The notes beneath the pieces are model-generated. The model did no database searches. It was not told where the DNA came from and saw only the letters and a list, made by a program, of their open reading frames with translations. This document shows, piece by piece, positions 16,628-24,869 of a stretch of DNA of 64,000 nucleotides. Positions within the stretch are counted from its first letter, which is position 1. Each line of letters starts with the position of its first letter. The DNA comes from a virus, in IMG/VR virus record IMGVR_UViG_3300036715_002050, positions 1-64,000 of that record; one strand, 5' to 3'. The position numbers and the translations under genes were made by a program.

Positions 16628-18139
16628 TTACTTAGACAAAAACCTGATGCCGTCATAGATGCTGTTGTAAATGTCCACACGTTCTAACGCGTGGCGATGT
16701 AAAATGAAGTTGTGTGGTACATCAAAGTCAAAAACATAGAAAAATTCTTTGCCGGGCGGCTTGCGCAGAGCACGACCAATACCTTGGGACAACGAAATGA
16801 AAGACTTACCTCCGCGTAAGTAGATCAAAGTCTTCACCGGCAAAATATCGGTACCCATACCAACCGCACTGGTGCCAATCAAGATAGGTGCAACGCCGTC
16901 GTTGAACGCTTGAACGATTTTGCCAGTGTCGTCCGACGCATACTCCTTGGGTACAGACTTCAAATGCTGCTTGGTAAGAGTACCATGAGCAAACAGCACC
17001 GAATGTTTGAGAAGAGGCAACAGCTTGACGAACTGGTCGATCTCTTCGATCAAGATCAAGACTTGATGCTGGTGCTTGGACACAGCTTCGTTAGCCAGGT
17101 CCGCAGCACGTTGGAGTACCAGCGGATTGTTGTAGAAGAGTTCGCGGGTGATGGTGTCGGGATCTTTAGACGACAAGGTTTTGTGAGCGTCGACAGAGAT
17201 CATGCGGAAACGCGGTACGGGCAGCCACCCTTGGCGTACGCCTTCCCGCACGTCCATAGTGTAAACGATAGGTCCTATTAGCCCCGCCAAGACACTTTCG
17301 GTACCATCCCCGCGTGTCTGTGTGCCCGATACGAAATAACGATAGGGCACGGCGTTTAGGAGGTTTGTGGCCACGTTCTCGAAAGTAGTAGCAGCGATGG
17401 TGTGGGATTCATCTACCAAGAACAGCCCGGCTTGCGACAGGTGCGTCCACTCTTCTGTTCCTTCCACGATGTTGTTCAGCGAAGCCGCAATCCCGATGGT
17501 GATTTGGCGGTCTACTTGTCTCGACCCATCTCCTAGCAACCCCACTTTGTTTTTGCCGAACCACTCACGGAAGTTGACCACCAACTGCTGCGCAATGTTT
17601 GCGGACGGAACCATCACTATCGTGCGCAACCCGTGACGCTTTACTAGCTCAGCCAAGATCCGACTCTTCCCTAGAGCTGTAGCTAACGATATCGACCGTG
17701 GCGCCACTAAATCGGAACGACTGTTCATCAAGGCTTCGACCGACTCTGTTTGATAGGGACGTAAGTCGAATGGCTTCTTAGCCCAAACAAAGTGAGTCGC
17801 GTCGGTGGGTGGATAGGAGAAGTTGATTTGGACTACATGGTTCACACAAACTTTTTTCAACTCTTCTAAGTAACCGCTGTACATCCTTACACGACCATCT
17901 TTTAAGACTTCTACCAACGTGTCCACGATCTTGGACTTCAAGTATTCGCAAATATGGTCGTAACCGGGTATGAAACGTGATCGTGGGGTATTGCGGAACT
18001 TATTGTACGCAAATTCCTTAGAAGTATTCTTGTATTCGTACTTCTTCTTCAACAAGACGATTTGGTCCGCATCTAGACCTTCGATGTAGACGTAAGTCGG
18101 GTCATCTAGTCTCAAAACAATTGGTTCTGTAATAGTCAT
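16628..18139 (-). CDS. SF2 DNA helicase, UvsW-like
   Basis: This 503-residue superfamily 2 helicase has an N-terminal domain of about 120 residues, a Q-motif-like LRPYQTESVEA (126-136) and a Walker A variant ATALGKS (153-159; a Leu replaces the usual Gly). It also has Walker B DESH (243-246), motif III-like SGTQTR and motif VI QGIGRALRKP. This order matches T4 UvsW and related branch-migrating and R-loop-unwinding helicases used at the switch to recombination-driven replication. It is the first gene of the leftward operon and has its own promoter just before the ATG. Confidence is high for helicase, moderate for UvsW orthology. Confidence 0.82.
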   Translation of the reverse strand: MTITEPIVLRLDDPTYVYIEGLDADQIVLLKKKYEYKNTSKEFAYNKFRNTPRSRFIPGYDHICEYLKSKIVDTLVEVLKDGRVRMYSGYLEELKKVCVNHVVQINFSYPPTDATHFVWAKKPFDLRPYQTESVEALMNSRSDLVAPRSISLATALGKSRILAELVKRHGLRTIVMVPSANIAQQLVVNFREWFGKNKVGLLGDGSRQVDRQITIGIAASLNNIVEGTEEWTHLSQAGLFLVDESHTIAATTFENVATNLLNAVPYRYFVSGTQTRGDGTESVLAGLIGPIVYTMDVREGVRQGWLPVPRFRMISVDAHKTLSSKDPDTITRELFYNNPLVLQRAADLANEAVSKHQHQVLILIEEIDQFVKLLPLLKHSVLFAHGTLTKQHLKSVPKEYASDDTGKIVQAFNDGVAPILIGTSAVGMGTDILPVKTLIYLRGGKSFISLSQGIGRALRKPPGKEFFYVFDFDVPHNFILHRHALERVDIYNSIYDGIRFLSK

Positions 18140-18145
18140 AACCGA

Positions 18146-18174
18146 ATTGTAACATTCTTTTACGACAACGTAAA
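18146..18174 (-). promoter_or_regulatory. Leftward promoter at the divergent region (leaderless)
   Basis: On the minus strand TTTACG (18169-18174), 17-bp spacer, TACAAT (18146-18151). The -10 ends 6 nt before the helicase ATG at 18139, so the mRNA should start at or next to the start codon. Confidence 0.5.
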
Positions 18175-18564
18175 GAGGTGTTACGTTCGACCGCCACCGA
18201 CACTACGCCTTAAACAACTGCCCGACACGTCGTACTACAAAAGCTTGTAATCGTCTTGGAATTGGATTGCACAAAGGCGTTTCGCTGTTGTTGAACTGAA
18301 AGACGGTGAAGTCTTTGATAAGCTTTTGAAAAACGTTTCACAAGCGGGAACAGCGAATTGCACGTCGGTGACGAAGCGATGTATGGTGTTAACGAAGTCG
18401 AACCAGCAAGCGGCCTTGGGGCCGTCCGTCGAAGAAGCAGTTTACAAATATGCTGTTTTGGTGTCAAGTGAAAACGTAAGTAGATCGACGATTCTTCGTA
18501 AGTCTTTGTTTTTGTTGACGTTAACGACCCCTCCCTAAGAACCACACAGGCGTCGTCGGCTAGG
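18175..18564. other. Divergent intergenic region, no intact gene
   Basis: This stretch separates the two diverging operons. No frame on either strand gives a convincing complete gene. On the plus strand two out-of-phase segments look protein-like (about 18251-18390 with VELKDGEVFDKLLK, and about 18340-18430 with HVGDEAMYGVNEVEPASG). On the minus strand one frame reads NVNKNKDLRRIVDLLTFSL, a TAA, then a Phe-rich segment (WFDFVNTIHRFVTDVQFAV). The ORFs present, such as 18210-18545 minus, lack a natural composition. It may be a decayed gene, a gene obscured by base-call errors, or a regulatory or origin region. I cannot decide between these. Confidence 0.35.
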
Positions 18565-18593
18565 TTGACCGTTCCGTTCTGTTGTAGTATGGT
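18565..18593 (+). promoter_or_regulatory. Rightward promoter at the divergent region (leaderless)
   Basis: TTGACC (18565-18570), 17-bp spacer, TATGGT (18588-18593). The -10 ends exactly 6 nt before the ATG at 18600. The -35 is a 5 of 6 match to the sigma70 consensus. It should drive the chaperonin and SbcC operon. Confidence 0.55.
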
Positions 18594-18599
18594 GGTGAG

Positions 18600-19352
18600 A
18601 TGACTGATTCCAAGAAGAAGCCGCGAGGAAGCCTTCGTGAATTATTGCGCAACGCTGAAAATCGACCCGTGGCTGTGCCGGTTGTTCCGACTTTGACCAG
18701 GGAGCGCGTGGAAAAACTGCTCAAAGAAGGTGACGCATTGCGTCGAGAAGTAGAACGCCGCACCGCTCCAATGACTGGCCGCATGGGTCCGCCATACAAT
18801 CCGACCAAGATCACTCCGGAAGGGAAGTCCACGATCCAACATATCCCTGTAGACCAATACTCTTCTACATCAAAAATTGTAGATGTACAAATAGACGTGC
18901 GGAAGCCTGTAAAGTTTGTGGCCGATCCTACCAAGAGTCCGCAAGAAAACGCTTTGCATATGACGCGTGAGCAGTGCTTGGATATGTTTGATCAGACCAA
19001 GGAGGTGGTGTGGTTGACACTATCCTTAGTTAAGTTGGAAAGCGTGGGGGCTAAGTTTGTACCAGAAGATATCGGGACGACATTTCCGTTTGACAAGTAC
19101 ATGCGGGACCATGCGGTCGTAACAGCTTTGTTGCGTGCAGAACACGAAGCTGCATGGAAGGAGTGGCGTCGGTGGTGTAGTGGTGGAACCATTAACCAAC
19201 CTTACGACGTATGTTACAATAACGTCGTTCCTTTTATGGAAAAGCTACGTGACCACGTGTTAGTTGTGTACGGTAAGTCATGTGACTTTGATGTTAAAAC
19301 CTTGATGACTACGGTGGCCAAAGAGCGCCGAGAATTTTTCGCAGAAGAGTGA
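18600..19352 (+). CDS. Hypothetical protein, first gene of rightward operon
   Basis: This 250-residue protein starts with a basic disordered tail (MTDSKKKPRGSLRELLRNAE) and a helix (RERVEKLLKEGDALRREVER). A proline-rich linker follows, and from about residue 120 there is a helical domain with several Trp and Cys (REQCLDMFDQTKEVVW; AEHEAAWKEWRRWC). It is the promoter-proximal gene, 7 nt before the chaperonin gene, and may be an early or regulatory protein. Family not recognised. Confidence 0.55.
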   Translation: MTDSKKKPRGSLRELLRNAENRPVAVPVVPTLTRERVEKLLKEGDALRREVERRTAPMTGRMGPPYNPTKITPEGKSTIQHIPVDQYSSTSKIVDVQIDVRKPVKFVADPTKSPQENALHMTREQCLDMFDQTKEVVWLTLSLVKLESVGAKFVPEDIGTTFPFDKYMRDHAVVTALLRAEHEAAWKEWRRWCSGGTINQPYDVCYNNVVPFMEKLRDHVLVVYGKSCDFDVKTLMTTVAKERREFFAEE

Positions 19353-19359
19353 GGGTACT

Positions 19360-21180
19360 ATGCAATACAACAAACCAAAGACCGCAGCGAAGATCATGGT
19401 GTCGGACGAAAAGAAGTTACGCCAAGTAGTGTTGGAGACGATCAAGGAGATCGCACAGCGCGTTGGGTGTACGCTGGGCCCGGGTGGACGTCCGGTATTG
19501 ATTGAAGACGAGCGTGAAGGAATGCCACCGTTCTTGACCAAGGACGGTGTGACGGTCTTCCAGCACTTGGCTTATGCTGATTCCGTCAAGCAATTGTTGC
19601 TGGAGACGATGCGCTCGGCGTCGTTGCGTACGGCAGACCAAGCTGGCGACGGCACCACGACGGCGACGATTTTGTCGGACGCCATTGTGCGTGAAGTCAT
19701 TGCGTTCTCAGAAAAGAATCCGTCGTACAGCCCTCAACAGGGGGTGCGTGCGTTGCAACGTCATTTCCAAACCGTCTTGGAACCGGCGATTGTGGGCTGG
19801 GCTAAGCACCCCAAGTTGTCCAAGCGTGCTGGGCGCAAGCAATTAGAAGCTGTTGCCACATTGTCGGCCAACGGGGACAAAGAGCTAGCCGAGGCGGTTT
19901 TGGAAGCTTACTTGATGGTAGGGGATACCGGTAACATTTCTATTAATGACGCGGACGGAAATTCATCGTACCGGGTGGAGCGTATGCGCGGGTACACCGT
20001 GCAGTCCGGTTACGAGTCTTCGTGTAAGAGTTTGTGGCCGATGTTCATCAACGACCGAGCTTTGTCACGCGTGTTATTGCGCAACCCGACAGTGATCTTG
20101 TATAACGGTCCCGTGTACAACATGGTGGCGTTGGAGCCGTTGATCGAACAGATCGTGGAAAAGGTGCCGCAGGGTGGGTCGCGTGACGTGATCATTGTTG
20201 CACACTCTTTCTCGGACATGGTTGTTGGTACGTTGGGGATGAACGCCAAAGAGGGTGACACTTTGCGCGTCGTTCCGTTGTGCGTCCCACGTACGCTCGA
20301 CGTGAACGGCCCCACAGAGCTTCTGTTGGACTTGGCGGCTTTGTCAAGCGCTTTGATCTTGGACCCCGTCAATAACCCGCTGAATTTGGCGCAGCTAGAT
20401 CAAATGGGCACCGGTTTGGAACTCGTAGAAGTAATGAAAGATCGGGCAAACTTCATTGGCCACGCTGACGAAGATATCTTGACGGACCGCATCATCGAAC
20501 TACAAGAACAACTAGAGCCCCCACGCTCCAAGCTAGACAAAATCTTGCTGCAAGGGCGCATTGGGCAGTTGACAGACGGAATTGCGCGCGTCACGGTCGT
20601 TGGTTCTACACCAGCCGACATTCGTGAGCGTAAAGACCGGGTAGATGACGCGGTATGCGCTGTTCGTGGCGCCATCAATCACGGGGTCTTGCCGGGTGGT
20701 GGGTGGACGCTGATCCGTCTGGCTACAGAAAAATTGCCTACGGGCACAACACCTGATGACGTCTTCTTGCGCACAGTGTTGTCACAAGCTTTGATGGCGC
20801 CATTCCGGAAAATCTTGGAAAACACGGGCCTGGACAAGGAGTGTACCGAACAAGCTTTGTCCAGCATTACCCAGTCTTTTGTGACCGACCGCCCCGTAGT
20901 GTTCGATGCTTTGAAAATGGGGCACGTCGACCCATTCGAATCCGGGATCTTGGACTCGGCTCCGGCGGTGCTAGAAGCTCTGCGCTCGGCCATTTCTATC
21001 GCGTCCCACTTGGGTATCTTGGGAGCCATTATCACTACGCCCCGTGACCATGAGCTAGAACGCCAAGAAGCACAAGCCAACGAAAACTTCCATCGCAACG
21101 TAAAGCTAGGTGATCGTCTGCGACAAGAGGAAATGTCGTCGGCGGTCTTTGCGGACGGCAGCGACGAACACTTGGATTAA
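19360..21180 (+). CDS. GroEL-like chaperonin (phage-encoded)
   Basis: This 606-residue group I chaperonin homologue is longer than GroEL (about 548). Equatorial ATP-site motifs are present: TLGPGG (38-43), KDGVTVF with D62, AGDGTTTAT with D97, and RVDDAVCAVRGAINHG followed by LPGGGW, where D430 aligns with the catalytic Asp398 of GroEL. The apical domain (about 210-400) is divergent, and the C-terminus lacks the Gly-Gly-Met tail. The protein should form a folding chamber for phage proteins, probably the capsid. The candidate co-chaperonin is at 15062 on the opposite strand. Assignment is secure from the motifs; client specificity is inferred. Confidence 0.88.
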   Translation: MQYNKPKTAAKIMVSDEKKLRQVVLETIKEIAQRVGCTLGPGGRPVLIEDEREGMPPFLTKDGVTVFQHLAYADSVKQLLLETMRSASLRTADQAGDGTTTATILSDAIVREVIAFSEKNPSYSPQQGVRALQRHFQTVLEPAIVGWAKHPKLSKRAGRKQLEAVATLSANGDKELAEAVLEAYLMVGDTGNISINDADGNSSYRVERMRGYTVQSGYESSCKSLWPMFINDRALSRVLLRNPTVILYNGPVYNMVALEPLIEQIVEKVPQGGSRDVIIVAHSFSDMVVGTLGMNAKEGDTLRVVPLCVPRTLDVNGPTELLLDLAALSSALILDPVNNPLNLAQLDQMGTGLELVEVMKDRANFIGHADEDILTDRIIELQEQLEPPRSKLDKILLQGRIGQLTDGIARVTVVGSTPADIRERKDRVDDAVCAVRGAINHGVLPGGGWTLIRLATEKLPTGTTPDDVFLRTVLSQALMAPFRKILENTGLDKECTEQALSSITQSFVTDRPVVFDALKMGHVDPFESGILDSAPAVLEALRSAISIASHLGILGAIITTPRDHELERQEAQANENFHRNVKLGDRLRQEEMSSAVFADGSDEHLD

Positions 21181-21181
21181 C

Positions 21182-21409
21182 ATGGCTGCTTCTTTTAAGT
21201 GCGTAAAATGCGGACAGTTGACTTTGAACTTCAAAGACGATACTGTACCGTCGTGTCGTAAGTGCGGCAGCAAGACCAAGCGTCTTGCTGCCGCAGTCGG
21301 CCATGAAGTCCGGGAAACCAAAGACAATGGGTGGATGCCCGACCGTGTCGACCAACTCCAAAACCAAGAACAGTTGTTCAACGAGCGCATAGACAAGGAA
21401 AAGAAATGA
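21182..21409 (+). CDS. Small zinc-ribbon protein
   Basis: This 75-residue protein starts at the ATG at 21182, one base after the chaperonin stop. Two CxxC pairs (FKCVKCGQ and SCRKCGSK) about 18 residues apart form a classic zinc ribbon, followed by a charged helix. It overlaps the SbcC-like gene by 4 nt (ATGA). A 13-bp perfect hairpin (21263-21295) lies within the coding region. Probably a nucleic-acid-binding or adaptor protein; function unknown. Confidence 0.65.
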   Translation: MAASFKCVKCGQLTLNFKDDTVPSCRKCGSKTKRLAAAVGHEVRETKDNGWMPDRVDQLQNQEQLFNERIDKEKK

Positions 21410-23571
21410 CCATTCGTCTCAAGACTTTGTCGTTTAAGAACTTCCGTTCATTTGCTGAAGGAGAAGTGACCGACTTCCCGGAGCGTGGGATCTACTTGAT
21501 CAATGGTATCAATAAGTCGTCGGGTGGGTCATCGAACAGTGGCAAGTCCAACGTGACGAACGCGCTGGCGTACTTGTTGGACTCGTGCCCATTCCCGGGC
21601 AACAGCTTGCAATCGTGGTCCACCAAGGCCAAGATGCAATGCACAGCTACGTTTGTAGATGGCGACAAGGAGATTGGGCTGGAACGCGGCGCACAAGTGG
21701 CGGTTACTTTGGGTGGGCACAAGACCGCAGGTGCTAAAGAGTACAAGCCGTTGTTGACCAAGGCGTTTGGATTGTCGTCAGAACTCATGGAAGCTTTGAC
21801 GTATCGTCGTCAAGGTGTGGGTTCGTTGTTCTTGGAGCGGTCCGACGAAGAACGCAAAAGCTTTTTGAACGAGCTATTGGGGCTAAACAAGATTGAAGAA
21901 GAATTAGAAGCCATGATAGAAGAGGCTTTAGAGTTAGAGCATCGGGCTGGAGCATTACAAGGCACATCTGCACCGGTCTGGAACAGAGGGGTGCCGGTAA
22001 TCCCGCCGCCCTTGGACGTTAAAGAATGGGCTCGTCCGCGTGACGCATTGATCATGGCGAAGCACGAGATGGTGTACCGTAAGAATCGCGCCACAGAAAA
22101 CATTGGGATGCAACGATTGCAACATAAGGCTCTGTTGGATCGTGTTGAAAAAGCGATTAGCGAACGGTCGTACAAGATCAAGCAAGAAATCTTGGCAAAC
22201 GAAACTGAGCGCCGCAATTTACCACAGACCCGTAAAATCGGCGGCGCTATGGGGCGTATTCAATTTGAACTAGACGGGCTGCGCAAAGAAGCTGCCGCCA
22301 TCGAAGCCGCCCGCGCCCGTGAGATCCGCGATATCGATTACCAAATCCGCCAAGACCAAGCGTCAGCCGAAATGCAACAAAAGAATATCGCTCAACAATT
22401 GACGGAAGTGAATTCTTCGTTGATGCAAGCCCAATCCGGAACTTGCTTTACGTGCAAACAATCGTTACCCACAGACGACGCAGTGTTACAAAGTCTGTTA
22501 GCGCGTAAGCGTCATCTGCAAGAGGCGTCGGAAGCTGTCGAAAGCGTCCGTCAAACATATGGAGCGGCATGCACAAAAGCCAAGCAAGATATCAACGCGG
22601 CTTATGACATCAAGAAAGCGGACGTACAAGCGCGGGTAGATCTGTGGCAGCCCCATTTGGCTCAAGCGGTAGACACCGAGCAAAGAGCCCAACGAGAATA
22701 CGGAGAACGAGTCCAGAAAAATCGTGATGAGGCGGCGGCGTTGCAAGCTCGATTGACCTACATTCGAGAAGAGGTACAAAAGGAGTGGGCGTCAGAAGTA
22801 GCCGAGTCCTTAGAAGAGTTGAATGGTTACATCAAAAAAGAAACCGACGAGCAGCTTTTTATTAACGACGCGCTGCTCAAGATCCAATCGTTAGAAAGCA
22901 AGATTGCGCTGGCGGAGTCCGAGCACCGTGCGCAAGTAGAAATATTCAAGCGTGATATGGCAGACTACCAAAAGTCTGTTACCGAAAACGAGCGCATCAA
23001 CGCACAAGTGGGAGAACTGCTGACGGAAGCGGCGGTTTTGCGTGAAACGATAGCGCTGTTGGGGCCACAAGGTTTCTTAGGGAGTATCATCGAACAAGTA
23101 TTGGCAGATATTACGGACCGCACCAACGAATTCTTGAAAGCGGTGCCGAACATGGTGGGTACGACGTTTGCTTTGTTGACTGAAAAAGAGTCCAAGAAAG
23201 GCGTGGTGTCCAAGAAGATCACTGCGCAAGTGTACAAATCGGGCGGACCGGGTGGAGGCACGGAGCCCATCCCCTTGACTTCCGGGCTGAGCGGAGGCAT
23301 GATGTCTGTCGTGGAGTTGGCGGTGGACATGTCGGTGCAGAAAGTGGTAGAGGAGCGCACGGGCGTGAAGTTGGGTTGGTGGGTGTTGGACGAAGTGTTT
23401 GACGGTCTAGGCCCCGTAGAAAAAGAAGCTTGTTTCGAACTGTTGCGCACGGCTAGTCACGACAAGCTGGTGTTAGTAATCGAACACGACGACAAAGCCA
23501 AAGCTTTCACCGACGGACAATTATTGATCGAGGCCGAAAATGAGCAATCCCGAGTCGTTGGGTGGTGCTAA
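21406..23571 (+). CDS. SbcC/Rad50-like recombination ATPase (T4 gp46 type)
   Basis: I chose the ATG at 21406 (721 residues) because it follows GGAAAAGAA and the homologous N-terminus (IRLKTLSFKNFRSF) starts there. Walker A is extended (GINKSSGGSSNSGKSN, 34-49). Long coiled coils flank a zinc hook CFTC at 347-350. The C-terminal half holds the ABC signature LTSGLSGGMM, Walker B WWVLDEVFDGL and an H-loop VIEHDD. With the SbcD-like nuclease at 13956 it should form the gp46/gp47 end-processing complex for recombination-dependent replication. It is translationally coupled to the zinc-ribbon gene before it. Confidence 0.9.
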   Translation: MTIRLKTLSFKNFRSFAEGEVTDFPERGIYLINGINKSSGGSSNSGKSNVTNALAYLLDSCPFPGNSLQSWSTKAKMQCTATFVDGDKEIGLERGAQVAVTLGGHKTAGAKEYKPLLTKAFGLSSELMEALTYRRQGVGSLFLERSDEERKSFLNELLGLNKIEEELEAMIEEALELEHRAGALQGTSAPVWNRGVPVIPPPLDVKEWARPRDALIMAKHEMVYRKNRATENIGMQRLQHKALLDRVEKAISERSYKIKQEILANETERRNLPQTRKIGGAMGRIQFELDGLRKEAAAIEAARAREIRDIDYQIRQDQASAEMQQKNIAQQLTEVNSSLMQAQSGTCFTCKQSLPTDDAVLQSLLARKRHLQEASEAVESVRQTYGAACTKAKQDINAAYDIKKADVQARVDLWQPHLAQAVDTEQRAQREYGERVQKNRDEAAALQARLTYIREEVQKEWASEVAESLEELNGYIKKETDEQLFINDALLKIQSLESKIALAESEHRAQVEIFKRDMADYQKSVTENERINAQVGELLTEAAVLRETIALLGPQGFLGSIIEQVLADITDRTNEFLKAVPNMVGTTFALLTEKESKKGVVSKKITAQVYKSGGPGGGTEPIPLTSGLSGGMMSVVELAVDMSVQKVVEERTGVKLGWWVLDEVFDGLGPVEKEACFELLRTASHDKLVLVIEHDDKAKAFTDGQLLIEAENEQSRVVGWC

Positions 23572-23573
23572 AA

Positions 23574-23819
23574 ATGTATGACACCACGATCCGTTTTAAT
23601 TACGTACAAGTCTTCAAACGTGCACCAGATGACAATGAAATTGTATCTACCAGCACCATGCCAATGTCGTTTAATAATCGTGACACGTACAACACGTGGC
23701 TGTCAATCGTTGGACCAGGGATTATTTCCATGAACAAGGCGTTAGACGTTGTACCGACATTTACGGTGACGAGATACATTTTGCCGCTCCCTATCCATGG
23801 AGGCAAGAAAGATGTATGA
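23574..23819 (+). CDS. Small hypothetical protein
   Basis: An 81-residue protein starting MYDTTIRFNYVQVFKRAPDD; a GTG at 23562 in frame is an alternative but overlaps the SbcC stop more deeply. The sequence has alternating strands and a Met/Asn-rich turn (TMPMSFNNRDTYNTW). It overlaps the next gene by 8 nt. No family recognised. Confidence 0.5.
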   Translation: MYDTTIRFNYVQVFKRAPDDNEIVSTSTMPMSFNNRDTYNTWLSIVGPGIISMNKALDVVPTFTVTRYILPLPIHGGKKDV

Positions 23820-24267
23820 CCACAATGACGTGAACGGTAAAACTATCGGCGGAGAAAGCTTGGTGTCCCACGCCGCAGGTGTATGGGGCGAAATTGTGGA
23901 GCGACCGTACTTCTTTGTTAAGCAAGAAATCGAAGACGCCGGTTCGTTCCACCCGGTTTCATTTTTGTTGGAGCCCGGTCCGCCCGACGAGCAAGCCATC
24001 GCGTTATTCCGGATCTTTACTACAGCCGCCCGCGTCCAAGAGTATTTGAAATACTTGGACGCGGTTTCGACAGGTAAGTACGCAATCTACGAAGACTCGT
24101 TAGAAGGGATTTTGACTAACACTTGGGAAATTTTCCGGGAAGTGCTGGCGGAGTCGGACGGACCCGGTACCGAAATTCCCCGACGCATTATTGTGGTGTC
24201 CCACTCTTACAAAGGCATGCCTTATTCAATCGAATCCATCTATGACTCCGGCGCTTCCTATCATTGA
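23812..24267 (+). CDS. Hypothetical protein
   Basis: A 151-residue acidic protein. I chose the ATG at 23812, preceded by GGAGGCAAGAAAG, rather than the ATG at 23797, which lies within that site. It contains a mixed alpha/beta pattern (PYFFVKQEIEDAGSFHPVSF; IALFRIFTTAARVQEYLKYL) and ends SYKGMPYSIESIYDSGASYH. It overlaps neighbours at both ends. Function unknown. Confidence 0.5.
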   Translation: MYDHNDVNGKTIGGESLVSHAAGVWGEIVERPYFFVKQEIEDAGSFHPVSFLLEPGPPDEQAIALFRIFTTAARVQEYLKYLDAVSTGKYAIYEDSLEGILTNTWEIFREVLAESDGPGTEIPRRIIVVSHSYKGMPYSIESIYDSGASYH

Positions 24268-24538
24268 CCTTCCACCCACATGCGGGCATTGGCACCCCGG
24301 GTGGAACGGACCGTGCCCGCTGAAGCCGGTTGACAACAACCACCCCACCGTGGTAAATGTTTTACCGAAATGGCCGGTGTCTTGGGACGACCAGCTAGCT
24401 CACCAAAATCGGTATAGACAGTGGGACCAAAAAATGTTATGGTCGTACGGCACCCGGTACCAAGAATACCGAAATACACAGCACGGTGTCCGTCGAGATA
24501 ACTTAGGCGCGTCAACAGAAGGTGGCTGGTCTTTTTAA
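24242..24538 (+). CDS. Small Pro/Trp-rich hypothetical protein
   Basis: A 98-residue protein rich in Pro, Trp, His and Gln, for example CGHWHPGWNGPCPLKP near the N-terminus and WDDQLAHQNRYRQWDQKM in the middle. The ATG at 24242 lies 26 nt inside the upstream gene. No domain recognised; possibly a small virion or regulatory protein. Confidence 0.4.
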   Translation: MTPALPIIDLPPTCGHWHPGWNGPCPLKPVDNNHPTVVNVLPKWPVSWDDQLAHQNRYRQWDQKMLWSYGTRYQEYRNTQHGVRRDNLGASTEGGWSF

Positions 24539-24560
24539 CGATGTTTGACAGGGGTCTAGC

Positions 24561-24812
24561 ATGCTAGTAGAAGACATTGAACAGCCCGCAACCAGCTCTT
24601 TTAAATCCGTAACCCCTGGGGAATGTTTTCGTCACAATGGGTCTATTTGTTTGAAGCTGCAACCACAACAGTCACAATCTGGTTCGGCAGTGGAATTGGT
24701 GACCGGGAAATTGGTAGCCGTCACCGACCCTACAATTGTCGGTCGTGTAGATGCTAGATTAAAAGTTTCCAAGTACGTACAGCCAGTTTACAGCAGCAAC
24801 GATTGTAAGTAA
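24561..24812 (+). CDS. Small hypothetical protein, SH3-like beta pattern
   Basis: An 83-residue protein. The middle segment (GECFRHNGSICLKLQPQQS followed by SAVELVTGKLVAV) follows a pattern seen in small phage proteins with an SH3-like barrel, where a 'navdl.tG' phrase recurs. The ribosome site is weak (AGGGGTC). Function unknown. Confidence 0.45.
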   Translation: MLVEDIEQPATSSFKSVTPGECFRHNGSICLKLQPQQSQSGSAVELVTGKLVAVTDPTIVGRVDARLKVSKYVQPVYSSNDCK

Positions 24813-24826
24813 AACTCAGCAAGCTT

Positions 24827-24842
24827 TATCAACCATGTGGTA
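24827..24842 (+). promoter_or_regulatory. Shared upstream element, copy 1 (TATCAACCAYGTGGYA)
   Basis: TATCAACCATGTGGTA begins 43 nt before the ATG of the gene at 24870. The same element with two base changes begins 43 nt before the UvsX gene (39744). The equal spacing suggests a promoter or regulator site. There is no good -35/-10 pair here. Confidence 0.35.
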
Positions 24843-24869
24843 TGACTAACGGTTACACAAGGACAACAA

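Noticed and set aside
18210-18545. 111-codon minus-strand ORF in the divergent region
   Set aside because: Starts with GTG, is very rich in Ser, Thr, Leu and Arg, lacks a ribosome site and resembles no protein pattern; treated as chance.
24546-24584. TTGACA-17-TAGAAG as a promoter before 24561
   Set aside because: The -10 would lie inside the coding sequence of the gene it should serve and matches poorly.
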